A stretch of DNA of 35,447 nt from a virus: IMG/VR virus record IMGVR_UViG_3300003324_000812, positions 1 through 35,447 of that record; one strand, given 5' to 3'. Below the pieces are notes generated by a model that was given only the letters and a program-made list of their open reading frames with translations, was not told the DNA's origin and made no database searches. Position 1 is the stretch's first letter. Every line of letters begins with the position of its first letter. Below, piece by piece: positions 11,449 through 19,490 of this stretch. The position numbers and the translations under genes were made by a program.

Positions 11449-12327
11449 ATGACATTAAGAGCAAAAAAACCAACTATGAAAGAAGTAAGATTTAAGACAT
11501 TGATATATGGAGATAAAGGAACAGGTAAAACTCATTTTTGTTGTTCATTTCCTGAGCCGTATTATATTGATACTGAAGGTTTAGAAGATTATCCTCATTT
11601 TAAAGAGATGATTATAGAAAATAATGGGGATTTAATTTCATTGCCTCATTTAGAAGAAATAATTGAAGAAGTGAAAAGTTTAATTTCATTAAAACATCAT
11701 TATAAAACATTAATTATTGATTCCATATCGTTTCCTTATGGATGGTTAACACAAACAGAAATAGAAAGATTAACTAAAAAATCACCTAATACCGAAGGTA
11801 CTGAATTTGGGGCAAATGTTGCAAAAGCAAAAAGACTGACATATAAATTGGGTATTTTATTATCTCAATTAGACATGAATATTGTGGTTATTGCTCATGA
11901 AAAGATCAGATATGTTGATGGTAAAGAAGTGGGCAAGACATTCGATATAAATGATAAATTAGCTTATACGCTTGGGGCTGTTTTAAGATTACAATTGCAA
12001 GGTAAATCAAGAAAATTGTTTGTAGAAAAATCACGATACAAAGAGCTTGAAACATCTTCAACAATCAATTTTGATGAAGGTTATAAAATAATAGAAAATT
12101 TATTTGGAAAAGATATATTTCATCGAGAATCTAAAAACATAGAAATAGCTACTGATTCTCAAGTAGAAGAATTAAATAAATTAATATCAGAACACAATAT
12201 ACCTGAAAAAATAATTCAAAGTTGGCTAACAAAAGCTGAAGCTAAAGCATTTGAATTTATGGAAAAAGAAAAAATACAGAAATGTATTGATTATGTTAAA
12301 TCTAAAGTAATTAGCGAAGCTGCTTAA
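11449..12327 (+). CDS. AAA_24 (Sak4-like) phage ATPase, recombination/annealing
   Basis: 292 aa. A RecA-core ATPase of the phage nucleotide-binding family: Walker A GDKGTGKT (21-28), an acidic strand YYIDTEGLEDYP (38-49), Walker B KTLIIDS (86-92), a VVIAHEKIR sensor and a C-terminal helical tail (SQVEELNKLISEHNIP) resembling the ATPase-plus-helix layout of Sak4-type proteins. Sak4 proteins assist single-strand annealing with an SSB partner. The gene two downstream encodes a DUF669-like protein with an SSB-type tail, the usual pairing. A GAGGTAATTT ribosome site precedes the ATG. Confidence 0.85.
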   Translation: MTLRAKKPTMKEVRFKTLIYGDKGTGKTHFCCSFPEPYYIDTEGLEDYPHFKEMIIENNGDLISLPHLEEIIEEVKSLISLKHHYKTLIIDSISFPYGWLTQTEIERLTKKSPNTEGTEFGANVAKAKRLTYKLGILLSQLDMNIVVIAHEKIRYVDGKEVGKTFDINDKLAYTLGAVLRLQLQGKSRKLFVEKSRYKELETSSTINFDEGYKIIENLFGKDIFHRESKNIEIATDSQVEELNKLISEHNIPEKIIQSWLTKAEAKAFEFMEKEKIQKCIDYVKSKVISEAA

Positions 12328-12336
12328 GGACATTAT

Positions 12337-12495
12337 ATGAGAATTACTAAAATCTATTGTAACAGCGTAAAAATGGCCCGGGACTGTGCGTCCTGGGCAA
12401 AAAGATTGATTAAGCATAGAGGTGTTTTTATTGCCTTTGAATCAGAAGATGATTTTAGATGTTGGATGAAAGTTAATTTAAGGAAAGGAGTATAA
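12337..12495 (+). CDS. Hypothetical 52-aa protein
   Basis: ATG 12337 (MRITKIYCNSVKMARDC...) follows AGGACATTAT. The sequence alternates a strand, the helix MARDCASWAKRLIKHRG, a strand GVFIAFESED and WMKVNLRKG, so a small alpha/beta fold is likely. It ends one base before the ATG of the DUF669-like gene, and its 3' end supplies that gene's AAAGGAG ribosome site. Function unknown. Confidence 0.65.
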   Translation: MRITKIYCNSVKMARDCASWAKRLIKHRGVFIAFESEDDFRCWMKVNLRKGV

Positions 12496-12496
12496 A

Positions 12497-12964
12497 ATGA
12501 GTTACAGTTTTGCCCCAATGACTGAAGAAGAAATTGACGAAATGAGCTTAATGCCTGAAGGAATTTATAATTTTGAAGTCATTAAAGCTATTAGAAAACC
12601 ATCAAAAGCTGGAAACCCAATGATAGAGTTGATGTTGAATTTTTGGGATAAAGATGGAAATAATCATTTGGTTTATGATTATCTAGTATTTACAAATATA
12701 AATTTAAATATTCGTAAATTAAAACACTTCTGTGAAGCAGTAGGTTTGTCTGAAGAATATAAAAAAGGACATCTTCCAGAAGATTTAGAAAGATACACTG
12801 GAAAAGCATATATTGGAATAAAAGAACGACAGCCAAATCCTTCAGGTGGATTTCATCCAAAAACAAATAAAGTAATAGATTATGTACTTGATTCAGTAAA
12901 AGAAAAAGGTACAATGATGCCCAATTTAGAAGATGCTCCATTAAATGATGATATACCATTTTAA
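12497..12964 (+). CDS. DUF669-like ssDNA-binding protein with SSB tail
   Basis: 155 aa. The plan matches DUF669 proteins that accompany AAA_24 ATPases: LMPEGIYNFEVIKAIRKPSK, GNPMIELMLNFWDKDG, VYDYLVFT, LKHFCEAVGL, and YTGKAYIGIKERQP in an OB-like arrangement. The C-terminus DAPLNDDIPF ends in the acidic DDIPF tip of bacterial SSB, which recruits host replication and repair proteins. Together with the Sak4-like ATPase it should form a strand-annealing module. Strong AAAGGAG ribosome site. Confidence 0.85.
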   Translation: MSYSFAPMTEEEIDEMSLMPEGIYNFEVIKAIRKPSKAGNPMIELMLNFWDKDGNNHLVYDYLVFTNINLNIRKLKHFCEAVGLSEEYKKGHLPEDLERYTGKAYIGIKERQPNPSGGFHPKTNKVIDYVLDSVKEKGTMMPNLEDAPLNDDIPF

Positions 12965-12977
12965 TTCCAGGCTTTAG

Positions 12978-13196
12978 ATGTTTATAAGAAAACCAGAAAA
13001 TTATAGATCGTTAGATGAAAAAGACCCATCAGTTTATGTTAAATGCATTGGCGGTGATTTAGAATCTGAGTCATCGCCATGGTATTCTTTTTTTACTAAT
13101 TGTTTTCAAGTTAATGACAAAGAGACAACTTTGAAAAGCGACTCCTTGAAGAAAGAAAGAAATTTTCGTAATTCAACCAATAATCTTCGCCGATAA
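12978..13196 (+). CDS. Hypothetical 72-aa protein, possibly frameshifted
   Basis: ATG 12978, weak ribosome site. Residues 1-55 (MFIRKPENYRSLDEKDPS...) look like ordinary polar coding sequence with a PWYSFFTNCF patch. After the purine-rich stretch GAAAGAAAGAAA (13151-13162) the reading becomes low quality (RNFRNSTNNLRR), while the +1 frame stays open and reads into the next gene. A single-base slip would fuse the two into one protein of about 150 aa. Confidence 0.5.
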   Translation: MFIRKPENYRSLDEKDPSVYVKCIGGDLESESSPWYSFFTNCFQVNDKETTLKSDSLKKERNFRNSTNNLRR

Positions 13197-13236
13197 TGGT
13201 GGTTGTCTTTTTGTCTCCAATTTATGGATAAAATGC

Positions 13237-13440
13237 ATGAAAAATAGATCTAATACTAAAAATGCAATGTCTTTATTGGTATATCTTTCTAAAGTTGGTG
13301 ATAAGTTATTTGTAGCGCTTGATGGTAATAGAATTGATTTTAATGATTTTGGTATAGATGACAAAATATTCCATGAAATTGGAATAGATATTGATAGAGT
13401 ATTTCAAAAATATTTAAATAAAGGAGAGATAAAATGTTAA
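13237..13440 (+). CDS. Hypothetical 67-aa protein; true start may lie upstream
   Basis: The ATG at 13237 has no good ribosome site. The frame is open back to 13150 and reads IIFADNGGCLFVSNLWIKC directly upstream, which looks like real protein, but there is no ATG, GTG or TTG there. The body is SLLVYLSKVGDKLFVALDGNRIDFNDFG followed by a helix. It may be the C-terminal part of a frameshifted gene beginning at 12978. It ends overlapping the next gene by seven bases. Function unknown. Confidence 0.55.
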   Translation: MKNRSNTKNAMSLLVYLSKVGDKLFVALDGNRIDFNDFGIDDKIFHEIGIDIDRVFQKYLNKGEIKC

Positions 13441-13706
13441 TCCATTTTCAAAGTACATCATCAAAAAAAGATGCAGGCGATATAGTAGTAAATATAGATG
13501 ATAATAATAAATTTGAATCATTTATTACAAGAAAAATTAAAGATTTTTTTATGTTATCGTTTGATTTTACAGAAGATAAAGCTAGAGAAACTCATGATAA
13601 TGAAGAAACCGCTAGAAAAAGATTAAAAGAAATACTTGATCAATTAGGATTTAAAGATCAATCGCAAGAAATCTCATCAAATGTAAGATTTACTTGCAAT
13701 GATTAA
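13434..13706 (+). CDS. Hypothetical 90-aa protein
   Basis: MLIHFQSTSSKKDAGDIVVNID... The AGGAGAG ribosome site is clear. The N-terminal half is strand-rich; residues 44-72 (DFTEDKARETHDNEETARKRLKEILDQLG) form a charged helix. No known domain is recognised. Its stop overlaps the start of the membrane peptide gene by eight bases. Confidence 0.7.
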   Translation: MLIHFQSTSSKKDAGDIVVNIDDNNKFESFITRKIKDFFMLSFDFTEDKARETHDNEETARKRLKEILDQLGFKDQSQEISSNVRFTCND

Positions 13707-13833
13707 TTGGATATTGTCAATTGTAATATCTTTGATAGGGTCCTATCTTTTTCATTGGACCTCTTATCAATTTGCAGTAATAGCTTGCCTTTTTGCTATA
13801 TTTTTAAATACTTCAGGTAATAAGGAAAAATAA
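13699..13833 (+). CDS. 44-aa membrane peptide with two spans
   Basis: MINWILSIVISLIGSYLFHW is a first hydrophobic segment, and YQFAVIACLFAIFL a second; the tail NTSGNKEK is polar. Two short spans with a positively charged end are holin-like, but it sits in the early operon far from the endolysin, so a host-membrane or superinfection role is as likely. It starts inside the previous gene and ends in a TAATG overlap with the next (13831-13835). Confidence 0.6.
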   Translation: MINWILSIVISLIGSYLFHWTSYQFAVIACLFAIFLNTSGNKEK

Positions 13834-13991
13834 TGACTGACCAAGAAAAAGTATTTTCATTATCTTATTTATGCGGATTATACAGAGGAATAATATCAAA
13901 TTCGGAAGCATATGTTGATCAAGCTGCTTTAAAAGAAGCAGATAAATTGCTTGAAAAATTAATTTATAACCAAAACCAAAAGGAAAAATAA
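13833..13991 (+). CDS. Hypothetical 52-aa helical protein
   Basis: MTDQEKVFSLSYLCGLYRGI, then ALKEADKLLEKLIYNQ: two amphipathic helices, acidic overall. TAATG overlaps at both ends (13831-13835 and 13989-13993) and an AAGGAAAAATA site within the preceding gene show that it is translated. No family recognised. Confidence 0.65.
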   Translation: MTDQEKVFSLSYLCGLYRGIISNSEAYVDQAALKEADKLLEKLIYNQNQKEK

Positions 13992-14275
13992 TGAAGAATT
14001 CAGCAGTATCATACGAAGAATTATGCAAAGCTTTTAAGCAGTTAAAAAAAGAAAAATTAAAGTTAAATTATAATAATTCGAAAAAAATTGTAGGTGATAT
14101 GCCTGTATCAACATTTTATGTTTATAAGGCAAGATTTTTAAATAATGTTAAACCCACAGAAAATAAAAAATCAAATGTGACATCTACAGGAAATAAAGAT
14201 TACTTTAAAGGCTGGAAAGATGCTATAAAATCAGTTAAAGTTTATATCACCTCTCAACTCCAAAAAGGATTTTAG
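13991..14275 (+). CDS. Hypothetical basic 94-aa protein
   Basis: MKNSAVSYEELCKAFKQLKKEKLKLNY... A lysine-rich N-terminal helix is followed by a segment that reads like a short HTH-containing stretch (KKIVGDMPVSTFYVYKARFL) and by KDYFKGWKDAIKSVKVYI. DNA binding is conceivable from the charge and the PVSTFYVYKARF element, but no domain is firmly recognised. It starts at a TAATG junction. Confidence 0.65.
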   Translation: MKNSAVSYEELCKAFKQLKKEKLKLNYNNSKKIVGDMPVSTFYVYKARFLNNVKPTENKKSNVTSTGNKDYFKGWKDAIKSVKVYITSQLQKGF

Positions 14276-14277
14276 CC

Positions 14278-14340
14278 ATGAAAAAGAAAGATCCCAAAAA
14301 AGAAAAGAAAAAGATGCCGATGAAAGATAAGAAGAAGTAA
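14278..14340 (+). CDS. 20-aa lysine-rich peptide
   Basis: ATG 14278 opens MKKKDPKKEKKKMPMKDKKK, 14 lysines in 20 residues. It lies two bases after the previous stop, and the preceding gene's end provides AAAAGGA upstream. Such very basic phage mini-peptides are seen beside the next gene's family in other phages. It may bind DNA or simply be a degenerate copy; role unknown. Confidence 0.45.
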   Translation: MKKKDPKKEKKKMPMKDKKK

Positions 14341-14350
14341 GGATTATCTT

Positions 14351-14500
14351 ATGCCATTGGTAAAAGGTAAAGCAGCTAAAAGCAAGAAAGGTTTTTCAGA
14401 AAATATCAAGAGAGAAATGAAAGCTGGAAAGCCACAGAAACAAGCTGTGGCGATTGCATATTCTGTCGCTAGAAAAGACAAGAAAAAAGGGTCTAAATAA
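14351..14500 (+). CDS. Conserved small basic phage protein MPLVKGK..., 49 aa
   Basis: The pattern MPLVKGKAAKSKKGFSENIK, then REMKAGKPQKQAVAIAYSVA and a lysine tail matches a widespread family of 45-60 aa phage proteins whose core is I-x-x-E-M-x-A-G-(K/R)-P-x-K-Q-A-V-A-I-A. Function unknown; it often lies next to virion genes. Here it is the last gene of the rightward operon, and its stop codon lies within the terminator hairpin. Confidence 0.8.
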   Translation: MPLVKGKAAKSKKGFSENIKREMKAGKPQKQAVAIAYSVARKDKKKGSK

Positions 14501-14509
14501 GACCCTTTT
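14485..14509. terminator. Bidirectional terminator between convergent operons
   Basis: AAAAGGGTC (14485-14493) pairs with GACCCTTTT (14501-14509) around TAAATAA. On the plus strand it is followed by ATTTAATTTTTTT, and the A-rich arm gives the T-run on the minus strand. It ends both the early rightward operon and the leftward tail-fibre operon. Confidence 0.9.
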
Positions 14510-14529
14510 ATTTAATTTTTTTATTTCAA

Positions 14530-15333
14530 TTAAGCCGATAGAAATTCAGTGATAATACAAACTCCATTAGCGCCTGCAGTAGATGTTTTATCTGCACTGC
14601 CAAGGTCATAAGCCCCTCCTGAGCCACCACCATATCCTGATGATGCAGCTCCGGTATTTGAATTTCCAGCTACTCCATCATTTCGACATGCTGTTACAGG
14701 AGCAAAAAATGAGCTTCCGCCTTGTCCAGTCATTGCCAACGCACCAGCGGCCAATGTTGCCGATTGACCGCCTCTCCCGCCAGGAATATTTAAATCTCCA
14801 TTAGTTCCTGTTCCTGCATTCCCGGGGGAACCTATCTGAGCAGAAGCACTTTTCGCCATTCCACCTCCACCTTGACCTCCTGATGCCGTTAATACAACAC
14901 CAGCTCCTGCGGGTGTAAAGGTACTATCTCCACCATTGCCACCAGCATTATTACCAGCGGTTGCGGCAGTACCACCTGTACCAATAACAACAGTAGCATT
15001 AGCTCCTATTAAAGTTGATGTATAAAATTTTCTACAATATCCTCCACCAGAGCCGCCAGCACCAGCAGAACATTGACCAGCAGTGCCGCCACTAACACCT
15101 CCTCCTGCTCCCCCTGCTCCTACTATTTCAACAATACAATAGACCATTCCAGAAGTAGGAGTATAAGTAGATGATCCAGTTGCAGTGATTGCCTGGATAT
15201 TTATTTTATTAATTGGCACAGCAGTTAATGCATTTAAATAATTTAGCTGTGTCCCTGTGGAGGTGACAGAAGTCGAACCAACAGTAAATGGTGATCCTAA
15301 TTTGTTATTTATTGCATTATTAGTAGTAGTCAT
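14530..15333 (-). CDS. Glycine-rich tail adhesin (receptor-binding candidate)
   Basis: 267 aa. After an N-terminal trimerisation-like lead (residues 1-60), the body is packed with glycine (GGAGGAGGGVSGG, AGAGGSGGGYCRKFY, GNNAGGNGGDSTF, GGRGGQS, GYGGGSGGAYD) and ends ANGVCIITEFLSA. The lead VYCIVEIVGAGGAGGG matches the phage Gly-rich fibre domain, in which V-x-V-x-G-A-G-G precedes a poly-glycine sandwich. It is distal in the tail operon and comparable in role to the T-even gp38 adhesin (analogy only). It probably contacts the host surface at the fibre tip. Confidence 0.75.
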   Translation of the reverse strand: MTTTNNAINNKLGSPFTVGSTSVTSTGTQLNYLNALTAVPINKINIQAITATGSSTYTPTSGMVYCIVEIVGAGGAGGGVSGGTAGQCSAGAGGSGGGYCRKFYTSTLIGANATVVIGTGGTAATAGNNAGGNGGDSTFTPAGAGVVLTASGGQGGGGMAKSASAQIGSPGNAGTGTNGDLNIPGGRGGQSATLAAGALAMTGQGGSSFFAPVTACRNDGVAGNSNTGAASSGYGGGSGGAYDLGSADKTSTAGANGVCIITEFLSA

Positions 15334-15347
15334 TTATAAAAATCCTT

Positions 15348-16382
15348 TTAAGCAATAGTTAAAGTACCTTGTGGGCCACCTATTGTTGTCCATGTGGTAT
15401 TGGCAGTCGTACATAATAATCCTATTGAATCATATTGATTAGTTGATGAAATACTTCCGCCTGCACCAACGGTTGATGAAGAGCTACCCACTTGAATGGA
15501 TTGCCCCGAATTTTGAGCTATTGTCCAACCACCAGCACCTTTTCCTACTACTCTTATAAAAGTACCAAATGCAGCCGTGGTTGGTAATGTTAAAGTAACA
15601 AGACCTGCATTATTAGCAACATAGCCACCATCTGCTACCATGGTTTGGCTAGTTCCTGTGACTTCAGTCCAGCTTGTGCCACCACCAGTACCACTAATAG
15701 TAATTGTATTAGAAGCATTAGCAATTGAAATACCTGATCCTGCGCTTAAATTTGCAGCCGTAGGCGAACCTCCTGTTGATCCAATAACTAATTGCCCATC
15801 AGTCAACGCTAACCAAGTTGGTACACCTGTTGAATTTGTTGATAAAGTTGCTCTATTTGTAGTTGCAAGCCCTGAGACGGCATTAGCAGAACTAGCATAA
15901 AGAATAGTGCTGACTGCATAAGTATCAGCAAAAGTAGAAGTAGTATAAGCATTTGTTGTTCCATTAGAGCGAATAATTTTACCAGAACTTCCAACAGTAT
16001 TAGGCCATAATGAAGTTGAAGAAATATAATTTGTTCCATTGGAAATTAATATGTTACCAGAAGTTCCCGCTGTTGCAGGGAAGGTAGCAGTTGACCAAAT
16101 TGGGGCACTAGCACCTGTTGACATAAATATTTGACCAGAAGATCCAGGCGCCACAAAAGCAAATGCGGTCGCTGTAGAATAAGGCACCGCACCATTAGCA
16201 GCAGTTAAATTAGCATTGGTTCCACCATGCGCTAAATCTAAAATCCCGCTACTAAACCCAAATAATGTTTGAACCTGAGATAAAGATTCTTGGCTAGTAA
16301 TACCGGCTTGAACAACTGGAAATATATCAGTTGTTAAAGCAGATGGTACTGCTGGTAAAGAACTTATTTTGACTCCTGTCAT
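15348..16382 (-). CDS. Tail fibre protein with LDLAHGGTNA repeat
   Basis: 344 aa. The N-terminus MTGVKISSLPAVPSALTTDIFPV is a common attachment segment of phage fibres, and GILDLAHGGTNANLT is the recurrent G-T-G-G-T-N/A-T fibre repeat. The middle has repeated units of form GSSGQIF, GTSGNILISNGTNY, GSSGKIIRSNGTTN. The C-terminal 110 residues (SQTMVADGGYVANN, LVTLTLPTTA, GKGAGGWTIAQNSGQSI) form a conserved beta domain found at fibre ends. It should trimerise as a shaft plus cap. Strong AAAAGGAT ribosome site. Confidence 0.8.
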   Translation of the reverse strand: MTGVKISSLPAVPSALTTDIFPVVQAGITSQESLSQVQTLFGFSSGILDLAHGGTNANLTAANGAVPYSTATAFAFVAPGSSGQIFMSTGASAPIWSTATFPATAGTSGNILISNGTNYISSTSLWPNTVGSSGKIIRSNGTTNAYTTSTFADTYAVSTILYASSANAVSGLATTNRATLSTNSTGVPTWLALTDGQLVIGSTGGSPTAANLSAGSGISIANASNTITISGTGGGTSWTEVTGTSQTMVADGGYVANNAGLVTLTLPTTAAFGTFIRVVGKGAGGWTIAQNSGQSIQVGSSSSTVGAGGSISSTNQYDSIGLLCTTANTTWTTIGGPQGTLTIA

Positions 16383-16395
16383 TTTTATATCCTTT

Positions 16396-18222
16396 TCAAA
16401 CTATTCCATTCCATGAATAAAAATTCTGTGGCGTTGTAGAATTAATGTTTTTTGCATTTGCTATTGTGACGCCATTTATAGCGGCAATATTTTCAGTTGG
16501 TGGTGCTGTAAAAATCCACCCTTGATTATTTCCACTATCTGTTGAATTGGCGCCCGCATAAAAATTATTAAGAGGCGATGCGATAGAAAAACTCAAATTA
16601 AGCCAATCGCACGATACAAATCGAGTAGCGATACTTGTTGGCACATGAGTTAAAGTATGCGTTGCTGATGTTGAAGAAGTAATTGTTATAACATTTCCAG
16701 ATGATCCAGTTGCAGTTAAACTTGCAAAAGTTGTATTAGTAGCAGCAACAAATTGCTGTGTTCTTGCAGAGTCAATCTTGAAATCATTAAATGTATTGGA
16801 ATCATTAACAATACAAACCCCAGTACCTGTTGTATTATTCCAAAAATTATAATATGTCTTGGCATTTCCAAAAAAATTACTTGATGAAGATGAGTTAGCA
16901 GAAAATTTAATTGTGCTTGTATTTGCATTTAAAGTAACACCGCTGGCACCATTAAAATTCCATGAGCTACCTGATCCGTTCATTTGCCAAGTGCTGCTGG
17001 TCCCCATGTTAATAGCTCTAATACTTCCACCAGTTGATTGGATTGAATTACCGGTTACATTATGTCCGTTTGTTGACCAGGTTCCTATGTTAAAAGTAAT
17101 ATTTTGAGATGATTTAAAATCATCCGATTGAGAAAATATATCTGCCGATTTATACATGATGGTAGGCGTTAAAAATGAATTTCCGGAACTTGTGATTGTA
17201 TTAGTAATACCACCACCTAAGCTTCTAAAATTTGTAGAACCAGATGGAGTATATGTCATAGAAGCACTTAAAATAACTGATCCACAATAACTAGGATTTG
17301 CAGGAGTAAAAAGTGGTGAATTTGTAACAGTTGAAAAATCTAATGCCGGAAATCTTACATTATTTGTTGCACAAGTTACTGTCTGTCCTGCTCCACTGAA
17401 AGAATTATTATCAAAAATACATGTATCTTGAGGTAAAGGAAAATTAGCCGAGCTTGTTGCGCCTCCGGTAGAGGTTGCAAATAAATTAGATGTTAAAAAA
17501 TCTGAACTAGCAACGGCTTGAACATAATAAACTGTTTTTGGTGAAGTAAAAGTAATATTAGAATTATTGCCAGCATTACCGATAGAAGTTCCAGACCAAG
17601 TACCAGCACTTCCAGCCGCAGTGGCGCCGTAAAAATCAATGTTAGTAAAACTAAATGTTCCATTTACTGTAATAGTCTTTGGCGTGAAAAAGTCCAATGC
17701 CCCAAAAGCCATTCTACCCGAATTATTATTTACACCTGTGACTGTTAATGCAGTATTGATTGTCATGGCCGGGACAACAATACCAATATAACCAGAAGAA
17801 TTGGCTATTGTTAATGTATTTATATTAAGCCCTGATGCACCCGTCCAAGTAACACCAGCAGTATAAGCAGTTGCTGAGATTGTGTTATATGATTTATTTG
17901 ATAATGCAGGAGCGGCATTCCCTGTTAAAGTAAATTGACCTGTATGATTTAATGTCATACCACTAACAACAGTTAATGCGCCAGTTGTAATAGTATGAGC
18001 AGAATCTGTAAATGTTCCAGTAAAACCAGTAAAATTTAATCCTGTTAAAGTTGGATTATAATTAAGAGTGACAGTTACAGAGCCACTATTTGCTGTAAAT
18101 AAGGCAGTATCAGAAGATCCAGGAACAGAGGCTCCTCCTCCTCCACCGTCAGTTGTAGACCAATTAGATGTTGTCGAATTATCCCATGTATTAGTTCCAC
18201 CTACCCAGAATCGGTTAGCCAT
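16396..18222 (-). CDS. Large beta-repeat tail fibre/adhesin
   Basis: 608 aa. It opens RFWVGGTNTWDNSTTSNWST, a signature of beta-helical phage surface proteins (W-V-G-G-x-x-x-T-W-d). The rest is Ser/Thr/Asn-rich with strands ending in T-I-T or T-F, e.g. GMTLNHTGQFTLTGN and ITFNIGTWSTNGHNVTGNS, consistent with a right-handed beta-helix. A C-terminal segment (NIAAINGVTIANAKNINS) may be a hook or cap. No hydrolase site is visible, so binding rather than degradation is inferred. Co-directional with the other fibre genes, 13 bases from the next. Confidence 0.75.
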   Translation of the reverse strand: MANRFWVGGTNTWDNSTTSNWSTTDGGGGGASVPGSSDTALFTANSGSVTVTLNYNPTLTGLNFTGFTGTFTDSAHTITTGALTVVSGMTLNHTGQFTLTGNAAPALSNKSYNTISATAYTAGVTWTGASGLNINTLTIANSSGYIGIVVPAMTINTALTVTGVNNNSGRMAFGALDFFTPKTITVNGTFSFTNIDFYGATAAGSAGTWSGTSIGNAGNNSNITFTSPKTVYYVQAVASSDFLTSNLFATSTGGATSSANFPLPQDTCIFDNNSFSGAGQTVTCATNNVRFPALDFSTVTNSPLFTPANPSYCGSVILSASMTYTPSGSTNFRSLGGGITNTITSSGNSFLTPTIMYKSADIFSQSDDFKSSQNITFNIGTWSTNGHNVTGNSIQSTGGSIRAINMGTSSTWQMNGSGSSWNFNGASGVTLNANTSTIKFSANSSSSSNFFGNAKTYYNFWNNTTGTGVCIVNDSNTFNDFKIDSARTQQFVAATNTTFASLTATGSSGNVITITSSTSATHTLTHVPTSIATRFVSCDWLNLSFSIASPLNNFYAGANSTDSGNNQGWIFTAPPTENIAAINGVTIANAKNINSTTPQNFYSWNGIV

Positions 18223-18231
18223 ATGAATACC

Positions 18232-19275
18232 CTATACATGAGTAATATAATTTGCATTAGAATTAAAATCGATTTTGGTAGCTGATAAAGCTATCCCCAG
18301 TACTTGAATACAATTACCAGATCCGGACGGTGCTGTCTGAGTCATTGCACCGGAAGTAGATAGAAATAATTGTCCCCCTACCGTCCAAGTCCATGATGAA
18401 AGTGTCGCGATTCCCGTTCTTAAAAAATTTCCTGCATTACCACTTGAAATAGCAGCGGCTGCAAAATATCGACAAGGAAATTTTGTACTATCTGTTGCAT
18501 CTGCTTTATAAGCTTTCCCATCAGCCGCTTTGATATAACAAACATCACCAAAACTTAAATTTTCACCGGCTGTTAAGGAAATAATAATTCCACTGGTATT
18601 TCCAGTGGTTGGGGCTGCATTTAAATTTATATTGCCCGTGATTCCACTTAAGCTTGTGATATTGGAATTTGCAGCACCTGTTGCAATTGATGCACCACCA
18701 ATCGTCACAGATGTTGATAAATCACATGTTGGAGTATTGGCAGAAGTAATTGTTATAAATGGAGTATCAGTAGCTCCGTCTATATCTCTTCCATTAATAG
18801 TTAATTGTTTTGAATCAGCAGACGCAGATGTAATTCTGCTTTCTCCACTAAATCTAATGGCATTAGTGCCATTTAATCCAGTTAATGAAGAGATATTGCT
18901 ATTAGTACCGCTTGAAGTAGTAGCAATAGTCAATCCACCAACTGTTACGGCAGGATCTAAATCACAAGTTGGAGTATTATTTGAGGTTAATGTTATAAAA
19001 GTTGTATCTATTCCGCCATCAACATCATGTGCAGTTAATTTAAGAGTATCTGAAGCAGAAGATCCAGATTTTAATAAACCACCTGAAGAAAATGTAATAG
19101 ATGTAAGACCAGATATTGTTGTTAACTGAGTTGAAATACTATTTAATGTATCAGACCATAAAATACCAAAATCGTCAGATGCGCCATAAGGTGACCTAAT
19201 TAAATAACTTATATCATTAGCTTGCATTACTGTTGCAGGATTATCCGTAAAAACTTGTAAGAGATTTTGTGACAT
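18232..19275 (-). CDS. Tail fibre protein with tandem 75-aa repeats
   Basis: 347 aa. Two copies of a unit are clear: DGGIDTTFITLTSNNTPTCD and DGATDTPFITITSANTPTCD, each followed by VTVGGLTIA or VTIGGASIA and a NSNISSL/NSNITSL block. The C-terminal domain (AGENLSFGDVCYIKAADGKAY, WTVGGQLFLSTSGAMTQT, VLGIALSATKIDFN) is a conserved phage fibre/decoration module. It may form part of a second fibre type. Ribosome site AAAAGGAATT. Confidence 0.75.
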   Translation of the reverse strand: MSQNLLQVFTDNPATVMQANDISYLIRSPYGASDDFGILWSDTLNSISTQLTTISGLTSITFSSGGLLKSGSSASDTLKLTAHDVDGGIDTTFITLTSNNTPTCDLDPAVTVGGLTIATTSSGTNSNISSLTGLNGTNAIRFSGESRITSASADSKQLTINGRDIDGATDTPFITITSANTPTCDLSTSVTIGGASIATGAANSNITSLSGITGNINLNAAPTTGNTSGIIISLTAGENLSFGDVCYIKAADGKAYKADATDSTKFPCRYFAAAAISSGNAGNFLRTGIATLSSWTWTVGGQLFLSTSGAMTQTAPSGSGNCIQVLGIALSATKIDFNSNANYITHV

Positions 19276-19297
19276 TTAATTAAATTCCTTTTAAAAA

Positions 19298-19441
19298 TTA
19301 CAATAACAAAAAATCTGTTCCATTTAAAAGTAGAAATCCTGAACCATCTAATAATATAAAATCATTAACAATAGGAATTAACTCATTAAGATAAGATGAA
19401 TAAATAATTTGTGTTATAAAACCACTTCCAGTCCAATTCAT
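19298..19441 (-). CDS. 47-aa tail-associated mini-protein
   Basis: ATG 19441 (AGGAA site upstream) encodes MNWTGSGFITQIIYSSYLNE and ends with the repeats FILLDGSGFLLLNGTDFLLL. Such D/N-G-S/T-x-(F/L)-L-L-L repeats occur in short phage proteins beside fibres and may add strands to a beta-prism or bind a fibre knob. It lies between a terminator and the next fibre gene. It is too short for ordinary gene callers. Confidence 0.65.
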   Translation of the reverse strand: MNWTGSGFITQIIYSSYLNELIPIVNDFILLDGSGFLLLNGTDFLLL

Positions 19442-19453
19442 TTTAAAATTCCT

Positions 19454-19490
19454 AAAAAGAGGATATCTCGATAAAAGATATCCTCTTATT
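19454..19490 (-). terminator. Terminator within the fibre operon
   Basis: AAGAGGATATC (19457-19467) and GATATCCTCTT (19477-19487) form a perfect 11-bp stem; on the minus strand it leads into TTT. It follows the fibre gene ending at 19496 and could reduce transcription of the four distal fibre genes. Confidence 0.75.

Noticed and set aside
14583-19129. Long plus-strand frames opposite the fibre genes
   Set aside because: They mirror Thr/Ala/Gly-rich fibre coding sequence, have no ribosome sites, and lie entirely inside well-supported minus-strand genes.
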